A stretch of 64,000 nt of DNA from Tupaia tana (lineage: Eukaryota; Chordata; Mammalia; Scandentia; Tupaiidae). Position numbers and translations under genes: made by a program. A model generated the notes under the pieces. It worked only from the letters and a program-made list of their open reading frames with translations. It did not search any database and was not told the DNA's origin. The stretch is taken from assembly GCA_026018925.1 (NCBI GenBank), contig JAKSZU010000025.1:29041097-29105096 (forward strand), in the 5' to 3' direction. Numbering within the stretch: position 1 is the first letter of the stretch; each line of letters starts with the position of its first letter. Shown in pieces: positions 33,001-44,057 of this stretch.

Positions 33001-36000
33001 CAGGTTCTAGTAGTTTCCTCATCGCAGTCCCAAGTCGTCCTGGCATCGTTTGCATCTGGACTAAGTAAACGCCACAGAGAAATCTGGAAATTCGCTCACA
33101 GGCAGAACCAGGGCTCAAGATGCGTATTTTAAGCTCAAAACTAGGATGACATATGCCCACCAACGGGCTGCAGGTGACTTTCTGCTCTCGATCTAGGAGC
33201 CATGGCCAGAGACTCTTACCGCACAGATCTGCAGCCTCCTGGTCGGTCCAGTTTTTCAGAGTCCTCAGCAGTGATTAAGCAGGTTTGTGACTCTTCTCAT
33301 TGAACAGATCTCACTGGGCGTGATTTCAATGAAAACACCTATGTGTGTGCTCAACCTTCCTCAAGAACTTTCTGTGTCCCAAGAATAAGAAGGATGAGCA
33401 AAACCTACTGTTCACGGCAGCTAAAGACAGTGAGCTACTGTCCAAAGACTGGACGAGGAGCAGACCTCGGCCATGTCTTACGGATGTCCTGCACCTCTCT
33501 GAACCTGCTAGCAATCTCCACACCACTCATCCAGACTCATTCCCAAATGCAGCTTGGTACGATTTTTCAATGTAAAGCATTTGTAAAAATCATGAAACGA
33601 GATTTATGTAGCATTTTCTTTGTATAATTCTGGTTCGCGTTTGGTTTGGTTTAGTGGAGTGAGTCAGTTCCAGGCAGACTCCCCACAAACCAACCACAGC
33701 CTAGTCTTCATATTCATGGCATGTTCCAAATTGTGAACACAATGTATTCATGCAGATAGAGTAGGCATTCATTGAAGTCAGGTTAAATTAGCCTTCTTCC
33801 ACAACTGTATTAAGGAATGAATTTCATTAAGAATGTAGAGGCTCTATGATGAAATTACCCATTAGGGTACGTTTCATTATTTATTGTCTAATCAAGGTGG
33901 TCACATGAGAGTATTTGAATCCAGAGCTTACGGAACTTGGCGCCCTTGCCTACTCTGCTTCTGCTGTCCCTTTGCACACCCCTCAGCTGTGCCTGTCTGC
34001 TTGATGAAGTTAGTCCTCTTCAGGGTGCTCTGACTGTTCACTCCTTGATGATGACTTCCCCGTCACAGTGCACATCTTTGGCTTTTCAACAAGCCAGGAG
34101 GACTTGAACTTGACAATGATTGATGCTAATAATTATTTGGAGATCTGAAAGAGGAGGAAGTCTGGTCATAGCAAGAGCATAACAAGGCCACTCCCCTTGA
34201 GGAGGATTGCACATGTCAGGATCTGCTCTCTTTATGACCTGGAGCCGAAAGAGCATTATATTCTCTTTATAAACTTTCCTCAAAATATGTACATCCATCA
34301 ACTCCTGCCTTTAAAAAACCTTATTTGCAACTTGATTGTCTTTGTTTTACTTTGAAAAGTGTATCATTCACTATGTCAGAATGAGTTCAGTACACTGAAG
34401 ATAATGAAAAACAAAAAATTTCCTGCCAAAGGTAGTTCTAAGCCCAGTAGACAGTGGTGCCTTGGAGATTATCCCCTCTCCATCATGCAGGTGTGTCCAC
34501 GTTGCTCTCATGTCCCAGACATGAACCAACCATCTGAGGTGATTCTCAGATGAAAGGCGACTACTTGCGTCTGTGTTTTTAGAATTAATTCAAGCTTCGA
34601 AAATGTTCCAGATGAAGTTAGCTACTTGAGAGAGGTATCTGTCCTTGTAAATGGAACTGTTTGCCAGCCCATGTGTATGAAGCAATACCCAGATCTGGTG
34701 AAGTCCACCACACTTACTCAGGTTTCAGTTGAACCATTTAGGGAAGTTCAGCTTTCAAGCTTTAAAAAATTAAGAGTAATCAACTTTTTCAAGGTTGCCT
34801 GCATGAAATAACACTCTCATGCTTCTTTGCTTCCCTTCAATAGGACTGTAAGAGAAATGATAAACGATGTTTGACTGATTACGTAAATAAACCACTAATT
34901 ATATCCTTAATAGTTTTCCACACTTGCAGACACTGAATCAGAATGTATTTCCTATGAAATGTTTCAGTACTTAGAGCCCTATCATTTTTTTTTTTAAAGG
35001 GCCCAAAATCAGTAATTACAAGAGCTATGATTCAGGTCCACAGCAGGGCAGCAGCAATTTCTCACTTGATAATCACCTTATTAAAAGTAGTGTCATACCA
35101 GAGCCATGTCTCCTTCTTGGAGTGGCCCACCGGCCCTGTGTGACAGGCCCAGCAGTGGGAATCAGGAAGGGAGCTTGAAAGCCAGCTGGTCTTCAGCATT
35201 GCCCCCGATTGGTTACAGGAGCTCTGAGGAGCCTCACGTTCTCCCTGGATGTCTAGACGTCTCTCCTGAGGTTCCCTTGCATCCCCAATGGCTGCCGTTG
35301 CCCTCATGCTTCGCCCAGTCTCAGCTCTGGGTTCTGTTGCCCTCCAGAGCACTATTTGGTTGGGACAATCTCCACGCAGAGCCTTCAGGTGGCCAAGGGA
35401 AGATGGTCCATCCCTAGGGAAATAAGTAATGCATATACCATTTCTCTTCCTGCTTTTCCTTTATTTTGAATCAGAATTTCACTTACTGCTTCTTCTCCTT
35501 TGGAAAAGAAAAAATTTCCCAGACTGTCCAACTTCAGCTGTGGTTTTATCTGTATAGAAACACAGATACAGACTCCAGTATTTAGTCTAAAATAAGTAAT
35601 TCTTGCTATGATTTTCTAAATTTTAAAAAAGAGTCAAATACTTATGGGATTCCGATCTTGGGGTTCTTCTGTCTAACAATAACCTCCTGAACTGACCAAT
35701 GACGTTCTGATGGTGCTTCACTAGCACACCTTTCCTGCCTCAGGGCCGGCTGCAAGCTCCTGGGGGAGCCTTTGCTTCCCTCCCTGCTGTGCCCTGCATC
35801 TGTGGCTGTCGGTGCCAGGGGGCTCCTGGCTAGTTTGCTGCGTGGGGCTGAATGGCCACAGCTCATGCCACCACCACCCGCCACCCCTGCTCAGACCCAG
35901 GCCACATGTCACATTTACCATTCATATTGAAGAGAGGAAGAAAGGGAGGCCCAAAGAGACGCAGAATTCAACCATCCTGCTGGGGAGACCCCCACAGTGA

Positions 36001-36084
36001 CTCCCTTCCCATTGCACTTCTCAGCAGCCTTTTAAACAGTGGAGAATCTTAAATGTTACCTGTTGATATAAAAATGTTTAATCT
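33001..36084. other. AT-rich intronic sequence; 33600-33900 unique-looking
   Basis: No exon or named repeat recognised over 3 kb. 33600-33900 is AT-rich with homeodomain-type words (CATTAAG, TTAAATTA, TCTAATCAAGG) and might be a conserved element. 35000 has a T run. Chance frames at 35062-35417 and 35642-35884 show no domain. Confidence 0.45.
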
Positions 36085-36345
36085 CAGGGCCAGCAGATGG
36101 CATGTGGTTAAGGCATGGACTCCCACATGGCCAATCATGATTTGATTCCTGGATCCAGTGGTTTGGAAATTGCAGCAGCAGCGTGTGCATGAGTGTCCAA
36201 AATCCTGACGGGAGAATGGAGAAGAAGGGATTGTGGTGTGCCCCACCACCCCCCTACCCTGGGGAGTGATTTTTCCCTTTCTCTCTCTCTGTCTCTGTCT
36301 CTCTCTGATAAGCACACATGCCCTAAGGCAAAAAAAAACTTTAAA
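36085..36345 (+). mobile_element. tRNA-derived SINE, near full length, main subfamily
   Basis: Head GGGCCAGCAGATGGCATGTG then GTTAAGGCATGGACTCCCAC; B-box region TGATTTGATTCCTGG; TGTCCAAAATCCTGACGGGA; GAATGGAGAAGAAGGGATTG; GGGGAGTGATTTTTCCC; CTCTCTCTCTGTCTCTGTCT; AGCACACATGCCCTAAGGCA and an A tail. The head carries CCAGCAGATGGC (36090-36101), an exact CTCF core match. Confidence 0.95.
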
Positions 36346-37049
36346 AAATTTTAATCTTTTGCTTTGGCTGTTAGAAATTCTTCTCCATCTCTCATTACTC
36401 ACTTTCCTCAGAAACAGCACAGGTTAAGAATTAGTTCTTAATAGCACGCCTGCACCTCAAGTATCTCTTCGTCACAGTTAAATGTGGATTGCTGAATCCC
36501 CCCGCCACTGCTCCAGCAAAGCTGACATTTACAAGTTTCCTTTCCACGCGGTGTGGGGTCCTCCATATGTCTTCCACAATAACTTCGTGTTTTCAGGAAA
36601 TCTAAAGATTTATTTCCTTCCAAGTTCTTGCTGCTGGCATTTTTTCCAAGCCTCCAAAACTGCCAAGAGATGAACTTCAATTTAGAAGAACTGTTACATT
36701 TGTCATTGTGAATTTGCTAAACTTTGGATAAATTTGAGGATTTATGCTTATTCCCAAATGGGCTCTGAGAATATCTTTGAAGCTCAGAAAGTTCACGCTT
36801 GACTTCCTTTTCACTGTTTGAAGTAAACGAGCCCTTGAGTCCTTGCAGTCTCCTTCCTGGGCTCTGGGTCCCCGCCATCGTCTCCGCATCTGGACTGGCA
36901 TCAGCTGCCACGTGACTCACCTCTGAGCCTAGACAGGAGGGTCCTCTCCCGGCCCTGTGCTGTGGGAGCCACGCGTTCAGTCTGTTTCCGGGAGGTTAGA
37001 GTGGGGAGCACCGTACAGCAGCCCTTCATTCCAAAGGCAAACACCCAGG
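36346..37049. other. Intronic sequence, nothing recognised
   Basis: No exon or named repeat. Confidence 0.5.
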
Positions 37050-37345
37050 CCTGCGAACCTGGCTTTGAACCCTGACTCTGTCCTGCAGAGACCTCATGAC
37101 CTTGGGCTGTACCTAGTCTTGCTGGGCCTCATTATTTTCACTGATATGATGATACAATGGTATTTGCAAATAATATACACAAAGTTACTGATATATTGGC
37201 ATTTATCAACAATAGTGACTATTATAATGATTTGTTTTATAGCTAATATACCATAAAGTAGACTTGGTTTTGACCTGTTCATGTAAACACAGCTGGTTAG
37301 AGATAGAGCCAGAACTCAAATCCATGCCTCCAAATTCTGTATAAG
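37050..37345. mobile_element. Two MIR fragments, minus then plus
   Basis: 37050-37160 reads as reversed MIR (GAACCCTGACTCTGTCCTGC, CATGACCTTGGGCTGTACCT, GGGCCTCATTATTTTCACTG). 37285-37345 reads as forward MIR 3' half (ACACAGCTGGTTAGAGATAG, AGCCAGAACTCAAATCCATG). Confidence 0.7.
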
Positions 37346-37553
37346 ACACAAGACTTTAGTCACTAGATCTAGTCACTAGATTCTTTTTTATTGGGAATAG
37401 TCTATAATAAATATGGTTTACTATTACTATTACTTTGTTTTTTGAATCATCTTCAAAATATTTCAGAGCCAAGTCAATACACCAGGAAGTGTTACCAACT
37501 ACATTGAATCCAACGTTGTGCTAAACAATAAGACAACATATATTTGATGGGTA
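37346..37553. other. AT-rich intronic sequence
   Basis: Short direct repeat AGTCACTAGATCTAGTCACT at about 37357-37380. Nothing else recognised. Confidence 0.5.
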
Positions 37554-38060
37554 TTTTAGTTTTTTATTGCAGCATATCAAATTAACACAAAATTATGGGG
37601 CTCGAAACACCATGCACTCACCGTCTCACAGTCTCCTGGCTAGAAGCCAGGTGGGTTAGCTTGTAGCTCTGTGCAGGGTCTTGGACACTGATGTCCAGGT
37701 GTCAGGCAGGACTGTGGTCTCAGCCGAGGCTCAGGATGTGGCAGAATGCAGCTCTCTATAGTGGCAGGAGGAGGTGCCTGTTTCCTCGCTAGCTGCTAAC
37801 CAGGGAGTTATTTTCATCTCTGGAAGCACATGTCCCACCTCCCAGCATGGCAGCTGGCCCGCCTGGAGCCTGCAGAGAATCCCTATCTTTTCAGATCTCT
37901 CCTGTTAAGGACTTATTTGGTTATATTGTGAACTTAAGGCCATCTGACTAGGGACTGAAATCATATGGGCAAAATGCACCTGTCATGTGATGTCACACAG
38001 TCATGGAGTGACATCATGATGGTCACAAGTCCTGCTCATCATGAGAGGTTATGCAGGACA
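37554..38060 (-). mobile_element. Ancient interspersed repeat, probably LTR- or DNA-type, family not named
   Basis: Opens TTTTTTATTGCAGCATATCA then AATTAACACAAAATTATGGG and CTCGAAACACCATGCACTCA, continues CTCACAGTCTCCTGGCTAG and GGACTGTGGTCTCAGCCGAG. This is the word order of a common mammalian repeat (taacaaaccacccc..ttagtggctt..tttattatctcacag). Orientation is tentative. Confidence 0.45.
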
Positions 38061-38395
38061 CATGTGCCGGGGGTGGGAGGACCCTGGGAGCTATCAGTGT
38101 TCTTCCCACTACTAAGGCCTGAGGTGTGTACAGAACTGTGTTAACATTGCGGAGTAAGTTACCCCACGTTGTCATCAGACACATGTATGTGTCCTGTGAA
38201 GCCAGAAGGAAGGTCGTTTCCTGGTGTAGGATGAAGAAGCATGGCAGAGGTGGTGGATAGGATTGGGTAGACCCAGGCAGTGGTGAGCAGGGCACGGGAC
38301 CAGAGAGTAACAAAATATCTAGGGAACAGGGACAGCGTTCTGTGAGAAAAGGCAATGATTCTGATTGGCTGAAAATTGGCTTTAAAAACCTATTC
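38061..38395. other. Intronic sequence, nothing recognised
   Basis: No exon or named repeat. Confidence 0.5.
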
Positions 38396-38620
38396 TGGTT
38401 TTTTTTTGGCTTTGTTTACTATGTGCTCATTAGACAGAGAAAGGGACAGTGAGAAAGCACACCTGGTGATGAATTGGGTGTTTTCTCCACCCTCCAATCA
38501 GGATTTGGGGCACTCACACACATGTTCCCAGTGTGATTTTCAAGCTTCCAGGTCCAGGATGTGACCTGCATGGTTGGCCATGTGGGAGCCAGCTGCTATA
38601 AACTTCATGCCACCTGGCCC
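38396..38620 (-). mobile_element. tRNA-derived SINE, diverged, minus strand
   Basis: T run, ACTATGTGCTCATTAGACAG, GGGACAGTGAGAAAGCACAC, CCTCCAATCAGGATTTGGGG, GATTTTCAAGCTTCCAGGTC and CATGTGGGAGCC follow the reversed SINE order. The head reads GGCCAGGTGGCATGAAG on the minus strand. Confidence 0.85.
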
Positions 38621-38793
38621 ACGAAAGCGCTCTGTGGTTGAGGGACTGTTGTGTTTTGAGTGTGTGAGACCTACAGAGAATGTGGTGGAGCACGTCGGGG
38701 GTCTCTGACTCCATGGGCTCTCACCTTGCCATGTGCTAACCGACAAGGAGGGGCCAAGTGGGGCCTGGCCACCTGTCCTTTGTGCATGTGGCT

Positions 38794-39046
38794 TTTTTTT
38801 TTAAGAGAAATTTTACTACAAGGCACATGTACTTGTTAGAGACAGAGACAGAAAGACAGAAAGCGAGAAATCACCCCCGGGGAGATGGCCATAGCGCAGT
38901 CCCTTCTCCATTCTCCTCCTGGGGTTTTAGGCAGGCATGCAAACACACCCAGTGTGAGTTTAAGCTGCCAGGTCTGGGACTCCAACCATGGTCAAGTACA
39001 TGGGAGTCCAAAGATGTAATCATGACACCATCTGCCAGGCCCAGCC
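38794..39046 (-). mobile_element. tRNA-derived SINE with target-site duplication
   Basis: Full-length reversed copy from a T run to a TGCCAGGCCCAG head. It is flanked by a perfect 13-bp duplication TGTGCATGTGGCT (38781-38793 and 39047-39059). Confidence 0.92.
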
Positions 39047-39059
39047 TGTGCATGTGGCT

Positions 39060-39547
39060 CTTAACCCCAGTTCTATGACACTCTGTAGGACCTTGGAGAA
39101 GTCTGTTTCTTCTCCACTCCACCTGGCAAAGGTGCCAAATCTAGGAACCTCCATGGCTTGTAAAAAGTGCCTTTCTCTACAGCCTCTCCCCTGTGCATGA
39201 GAGCAAGGTAGGCCAGTCTGAGCCATGGACTCAGCTCAGTAATCTGCACATTAAACCGCCTGCAGCAGGCTGTAGGTGAAAGAGCTGGGGCCATGCCGTA
39301 TGAAGAACGGCCACTTACGCGTGTGTCCCTCCCACACACTGATACAGGCTCAGTACCTGAAGTTTGCTCTGGGATCCGTTAAGCAGGGCAGCCATGGCCC
39401 CAGCCCTGATGACATCCACAGTGGGACTTGAGAGTCTAGGCAGCATTAGATAACTCAGACATTAGTTCCTCGAAGGACGGAGCTAATAAGGTAACGATCA
39501 CACCAACTCGTTAATTTCCCTTGTGATTGTGGATAAGCAAGTATGCT
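39060..39547. other. Intronic sequence, nothing recognised
   Basis: No exon or named repeat. Confidence 0.5.
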
Positions 39548-40035
39548 CATAAGACGCCGTGCAGTACAGGGACTTCCAGTATGCTCATGAGACACCAGCG
39601 CAGAGCAGGGACTTCCGGTATGCACATACGATGTCAGTGCAGTACAGGGACTTCCGGTATTCACATACGATGTCAGTGCAGTACAGGGACTTCCGGTATG
39701 ATCATGAGATGTGGTGCAATACAGGGACTTCCAGTATGATCATGAGATGTGGTGCAGTACAGGGACTTCCGGTATGTTCATGAGACGCTGTCCACTACAG
39801 GGACTTCCCGTATCATGAGATGTGGTGCAGTACAGGGACTTCCGGTATGTTCATGAGCTGTCAGCGCAGAGCAGGGACTTCCGGTATGATCATGAGACAT
39901 GGTGCCTTACAAGGACTTCTGGTATGACCATGAGATGGTGGCGCAGAGCAGGGTCTTCCGGTATGACCATGGGACTTTGGCCGCAGTACAGGGACTTCCG
40001 GTATGGCCTTGGGACGCCCTGCAGAGCTGGCACTT
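39548..40035. repeat. 38/39-bp minisatellite with an ETS motif in most units, about 13 copies
   Basis: The unit is GCAGTACAGGGACTTCCGGT then ATGATCATGAGATGTGGT. ACTTCCGGT is perfect at 39611, 39650, 39689, 39765, 39838, 39877 and 39994. Single-base variants (ACTTCCAGT, ACTTCCCGT, ACTTCTGGT, TCTTCCGGT) occupy other units. The reverse complement ACCGGAAGT is the classic ETS consensus. Confidence 0.95.
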
Positions 40036-40440
40036 CCATCCTGCCCACGGGGCGGCAGTGCTCCCAGCCTGGCGGGAAGGCCTGCTCGGCTCTGAGACGT
40101 GCAGACGAACACAGCGAGCAGAGTTAGTGTCCCTTAGAGAAAGACCGCGACCCCGAGTGTCTCTGGACCTGCCGGGCCGCGGGAGATGGGGCTGGAGCGG
40201 GCGGAGCGGGCCCTGGAGGCCCCCTTGTCTCCCACTGGCCTGCGGGTCTGGGCGCGTCCTTCGCGGTCGGCCTCCATCCCCAGTCCTCCCCGCCTCGCGG
40301 TGCCCGTCACACCAGCACACACATCCGTGGGCCCAGCTGTCAGGGCCGTCTGAGCTCACGCTGGGCTGGGACCTCGCAGAGATGGCCCTGGCGGTGGCCA
40401 CGGCCCTTTCCTGTCTCCCTCTGCAATAGCAACGTTACCT
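40036..40440. promoter_or_regulatory. CpG-richer block beside the ETS minisatellite
   Basis: About 40036-40310 holds clusters such as CCGCGACCCCGAG, GCCGGGCCGCGGGAG, GGGCGCGTCCTTCGCGGTCG and CCCGCCTCGCGGTGCCCGTC. That is noticeably more CpG than the rest of the intron. It may be a small CpG island or orphan promoter/enhancer. No TATA box, known exon or protein match was seen. Confidence 0.4.
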
Positions 40441-40547
40441 GGCAACATGTTAAGCACTAAAATTTGTTGAATGAATAACCCGGAACTAGGTGAACATTAT
40501 AGAAGTGACATGGTGGTAGTGGGGTACTTTGGAGGAAGGTCTGTCTG

Positions 40548-40806
40548 TCTTTTGCTTTCTTTTGTTTTTATTTTCTTTCTCAGCGTCAGCAGGAGCACGT
40601 ACTCCCAGAAAGACAGAAAGGGCAGGAAAGCGCTTCCTACGGCATGTTCACACTCACCCCTTCTCCTCCACTGCTCTGACTTTCTGGATTTGGGGCACGC
40701 TCTCTCACACACGTGCTTGGCGTGCTTTTCAAACTGCTAGGCAGGGACTAGAACCATGTGCACCCATGTGAGACCTGGTTCCCTTAGCCACTCAGTTATA
40801 GGACCA
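40548..40806 (-). mobile_element. tRNA-derived SINE, diverged, minus strand
   Basis: Order: T-rich start, GGAGCACGTACTCCCAGAAA, GACAGAAAGGGCAGGAAAGC, CTTCTCCTCCACTGC, GATTTGGGGCACGC, CTTTTCAAACTGCTAGGCAG, GGACTAGAACCATG. This is the reversed SINE layout. Confidence 0.75.
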
Positions 40807-40845
40807 CCCCTAAAGGCTGATCTTTCTAAAGAATAAATAAACAGT

Positions 40846-41035
40846 TCCCCAGGCTGGCCCCCAGCCTAGCTATTAAGGGAGCCAGATCCCATGTGGCTAT
40901 CAGTAGTTCAAGTCCTGACCCTGGTGGCTTGGAAAACATGCTGAGCACATGTGCACGTATGTCCCAACTCCTGACGGGGCAGAGAAACTGAGGAAACAAG
41001 ATTGTGCTGTGACCACGCCCCCCAAGGGGGTTCTT
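40846..41035 (+). mobile_element. tRNA-derived SINE, 3'-truncated
   Basis: Head GCTGGCCCCCAGCCTAGCTA, B-box AGTTCAAGTCC (about 40907-40917), GTGCACGTATGTCCCAACTC, CTGACGGGGCAGAGAAACTG and CCACGCCCCCCAAGGGGG. No CT-rich end or A tail. It lies head-to-head with the preceding minus copy. Confidence 0.75.
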
Positions 41036-41594
41036 GCTAGTAGCAGCAGGAAGGGCAGAGGTGTGAGGGACATAAGGACAGCTCCCAGCTGGAGGCCTGG
41101 CAGCCTTGGCCATGGGAAAAGAGCAAAGGTGTGGAGGTGGCTAAGCTACGTGACCAGAGAGCGTACCGGGCAGACATCGCACACTGCCAAGGCTCCTGAG
41201 TGGCGAGTGCAGGGCAACGTGTGTGGGAACATGCCAAACACAACAAGATGAAATTAGAATTTAAAGCCAGGCATCCTCCAGAAGAAATGGCAAAAACTGT
41301 CTCTTAGAGAAGTGGAAAAAAAAAAAAAGAATTTCTTTGAAATAGGAAATGTCATAGTTTAGTGCTAATAAAACAAAACCAGGAAATATTTATTAAGGCC
41401 TCTCAATAAAATTTCTAGTAACTGTTTCTCACTTCCAATCAAGTTTAATTTTTATTTCTTTTTCTTTCCATTAATCATATGAATTAGGCCATGTTATCCA
41501 ATGATTCCTTTATTTCATGTTCAAGAAACCACCTTCGTTTAAGTCAACAAAAGAACAGATGCTTTTAAAATGTATTTAGATTGCAATTTTTATT
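41036..41594. other. AT-rich intronic sequence, nothing recognised
   Basis: 41290-41580 is strongly AT-rich, with an A run near 41318-41330. No exon or named repeat. Confidence 0.5.
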
Positions 41595-41854
41595 TATTTA
41601 TTTTTGTTGAGGTTTTTGCTTGGGGCATGTGTGCTCACTGGAGAGAGAGAAGACAAGAGACAGTGAGAGGAAAAGTGAGAAGTCACCCCCCATGGGGGAT
41701 GGCCACGCCGCAGTCCCTCCTCTATTCTCCTGGGATCTTGGACACGAACACGCATGTGCCCAGCGTGAGTTTCAAGCCACTGATCCAGGATTCAAACCAC
41801 GGTTGGCCATGCGAGAATCCAGCAATGTGACTGCTACGCCATCTGCTGGCCCCA
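41595..41854 (-). mobile_element. tRNA-derived SINE, near full length, minus strand
   Basis: GAGGTTTTTGCTTGGGGCAT, GTGTGCTCACTGGAGAGAG, AGTCACCCCCCATGGGGGAT, GGCCACGCCGCAGTCCC, CATGTGCCCAGCGTGAGTTT and CAAACCACGG in reversed order. The head on the minus strand is GGGGCCAGCAGATGGCGTAG, with an exact CTCF core at 41838-41849. Confidence 0.95.
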
Positions 41855-43014
41855 TAATTTTTAAAACTATGAACACTTAAATTCAGGTATATAAAATAGA
41901 ATCTGCCTCATTAAAAAATAAGTTTCTGTATATATTTCAACCATGATGACATCGTTCATTCTTCTCTACCTCGTACTTGCCGTCTACTCTTCTTTCTGTA
42001 AATGTCTGTATGAGGAAATTCTGAATATCTGTATTATGGAGAAGAGTTTCAGAAACTAAAGTAAGATTCAAGATATTTACTTATTGAGAGGCGAGCGTCC
42101 ACCGTCGGGTCTCACTTTGGGCCCTCCTAATGGCCTTCCTGTCAACCAGCTCACGGGCACAAGTGCTTGTGCTTGGGGTGTACGAGTTGACCAGAAACCA
42201 AACCCGATCTTCCTTATGGTGTCCAGCGTTTCAGACCTCTGGACTGCCGCTGCATCACCACAGCAGGGCCAGGATCAAGACTGTGAAGAAAGATGTTTTG
42301 GAGGGGCCTTAGGTTGGGTTTACATATAGAGAAGCCCACTTGAAAATTTCGTTCAGAGAATTAAAAGGCAGTCTTTCTCAATCTCTTTCTCTTTCACAGT
42401 TTTCTCTGTCTCTCAGTTTTTCCTTATCAATTATTTTATTTTTCTGTCATTAAGATTTTGAGACAGACATTCCAGAATAATAAGGATTTTTCCAAGTTAG
42501 AAGAGCAGGGCCCAGAATTTTAAACTGCCCCCCTCATCAAAGAACTCCAAATTACTAGAAATATCAGCCAGCCTGAACTGAGGAAATTTGCATAAAGTAT
42601 GAGTAAACAATCCATGATAAGAATTTATTCAATATGGGACTGCAAATGTTATTTTATCTTTTCACATATTCATTCATTCTGCACTTAACACTGCTAACAT
42701 TTGTTCATTAATTTGCCAAATGTTCTCTGTCTCCTTGTACTTAATACACACGAGCCAGATTTCCCCTCCCCTCTGTGGCTGCCTCGGGAAGTCTTAAACG
42801 CCTTTATAGACAGAGTGAGAGCAAAATTGTCTCTTTACATTTGATATAAGTGCATCTGGATCATATAGCAAAATACAAATTAGTTTTATGTCCCGTAGTA
42901 ACAACCATCAGAAGTCGGCAGGCGAGGTGCAGCCTCTGGCCTGGGGCAGTGGGTCCTCCTCCCTGAAGGCTGCAGTGTCCGAGGTAGAATCTCCCCAGGA
43001 GCCATCACTGCTGT
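41855..43014. other. AT-rich intronic sequence, nothing recognised
   Basis: 42340-42900 is AT-rich and unique-looking. No exon or named repeat. Confidence 0.5.
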
Positions 43015-43122
43015 GCCTCCTCCCCCACCTGCTGCTCCTGCTCCCATTCTTCTTCCTTTGCCTCCTACTTCATTTTCTTCTTTCATCTCCACCTCCTCCT
43101 TTTTCTTCTACTTCTTCCTTTT
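43015..43122. repeat. Polypyrimidine tract (about 108 bp)
   Basis: Almost uninterrupted C/T with CTCCTCCCCCACC, CTTCTTCCTTTGCCTCCTAC and CCTCCTCCTTTTTCTTCTAC blocks. It is a homopyrimidine strand with a purine complement and few interruptions. Confidence 0.8.
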
Positions 43123-44057
43123 GAAAAACAACCATATTCTCATTATTTTGGTCTCAGGATGACGAAGACTGCATTGTCCTGTGTGGGGGTGGAGATATGT
43201 GCAACGGGCCCAAATGACAGGGCTCATGACGCCCCTAAGTCTCACTTCCTGAAACCCCACCTGGGTGGGCTGTCCCAGTGCAGGTCCCTCTCAAACAATA
43301 GCCTTGCACTGGTTTGATCTAAACAGAACCCCCAACACAGGTGCTTCTAACCCTTCAGCTGTCACCATTCCTACTAAGCCAGATTGCTAAACTGAGTGTA
43401 AACTGAGATTACTGTAAAATCATGTAAATGACTATTAAATTCCGTAACACCTTTTTCCTGTCATTTAGAAATAAAGTAATTCTTGTTCCTGAAGTCCTTC
43501 TTTGGGAAGTACAAATCAGTAAAGAAAAAACACTAGGGGTCCATATGCTCATTGAACAAACACATTTTTAAAAACAGAAAAATTAAACAAAAATAGGCTG
43601 GAAGAGAGAAGGAAAATATACATGATATGTAATTGCATAGCTCAGAGACAGATCACTCAGTCGGAGAGTGGGGGTAGGAAGGGACAGTGAAGGAGAAGCC
43701 CCAGGCTGGGCTGGCTCTGCCGGGCGAGGCTGGTGGTGCTGACACGCACAGATGCAGAAATATGGGGACTTGGGCTGGTCCCTGCACCAGCCTACCTTCC
43801 AGCCCATGGGAGATTTCTCTTCTGCTAAAAGGAGTGAGAGATACAAAGAAAGGGAAGGGAGAACTCAGCCGGCCCCAGGGCCGAGAATAGCAACTTCACT
43901 GAGATCTTTCTTTGAGATCCCCATCTTACGACTCTCCTGGGACCCTTGAATCTCCCCTCCTGCCTCCCACTGTAATGGACCACGAGCGAGTGGAGGAGAG
44001 CACGAAGAAGCATGGCATGCAGGAGGTCCTCTGCACACAGTCATGCAGTGTGGTGTC
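43123..44057. other. Intronic sequence, nothing recognised
   Basis: 43140-43500 is AT-rich and unique-looking. No exon or named repeat. Confidence 0.45.

Noticed and set aside
40471..40771. Frames with hydrophobic N-terminus resembling a signal peptide
   Set aside because: The hydrophobic part is translated from the T-rich tail of a reversed SINE.
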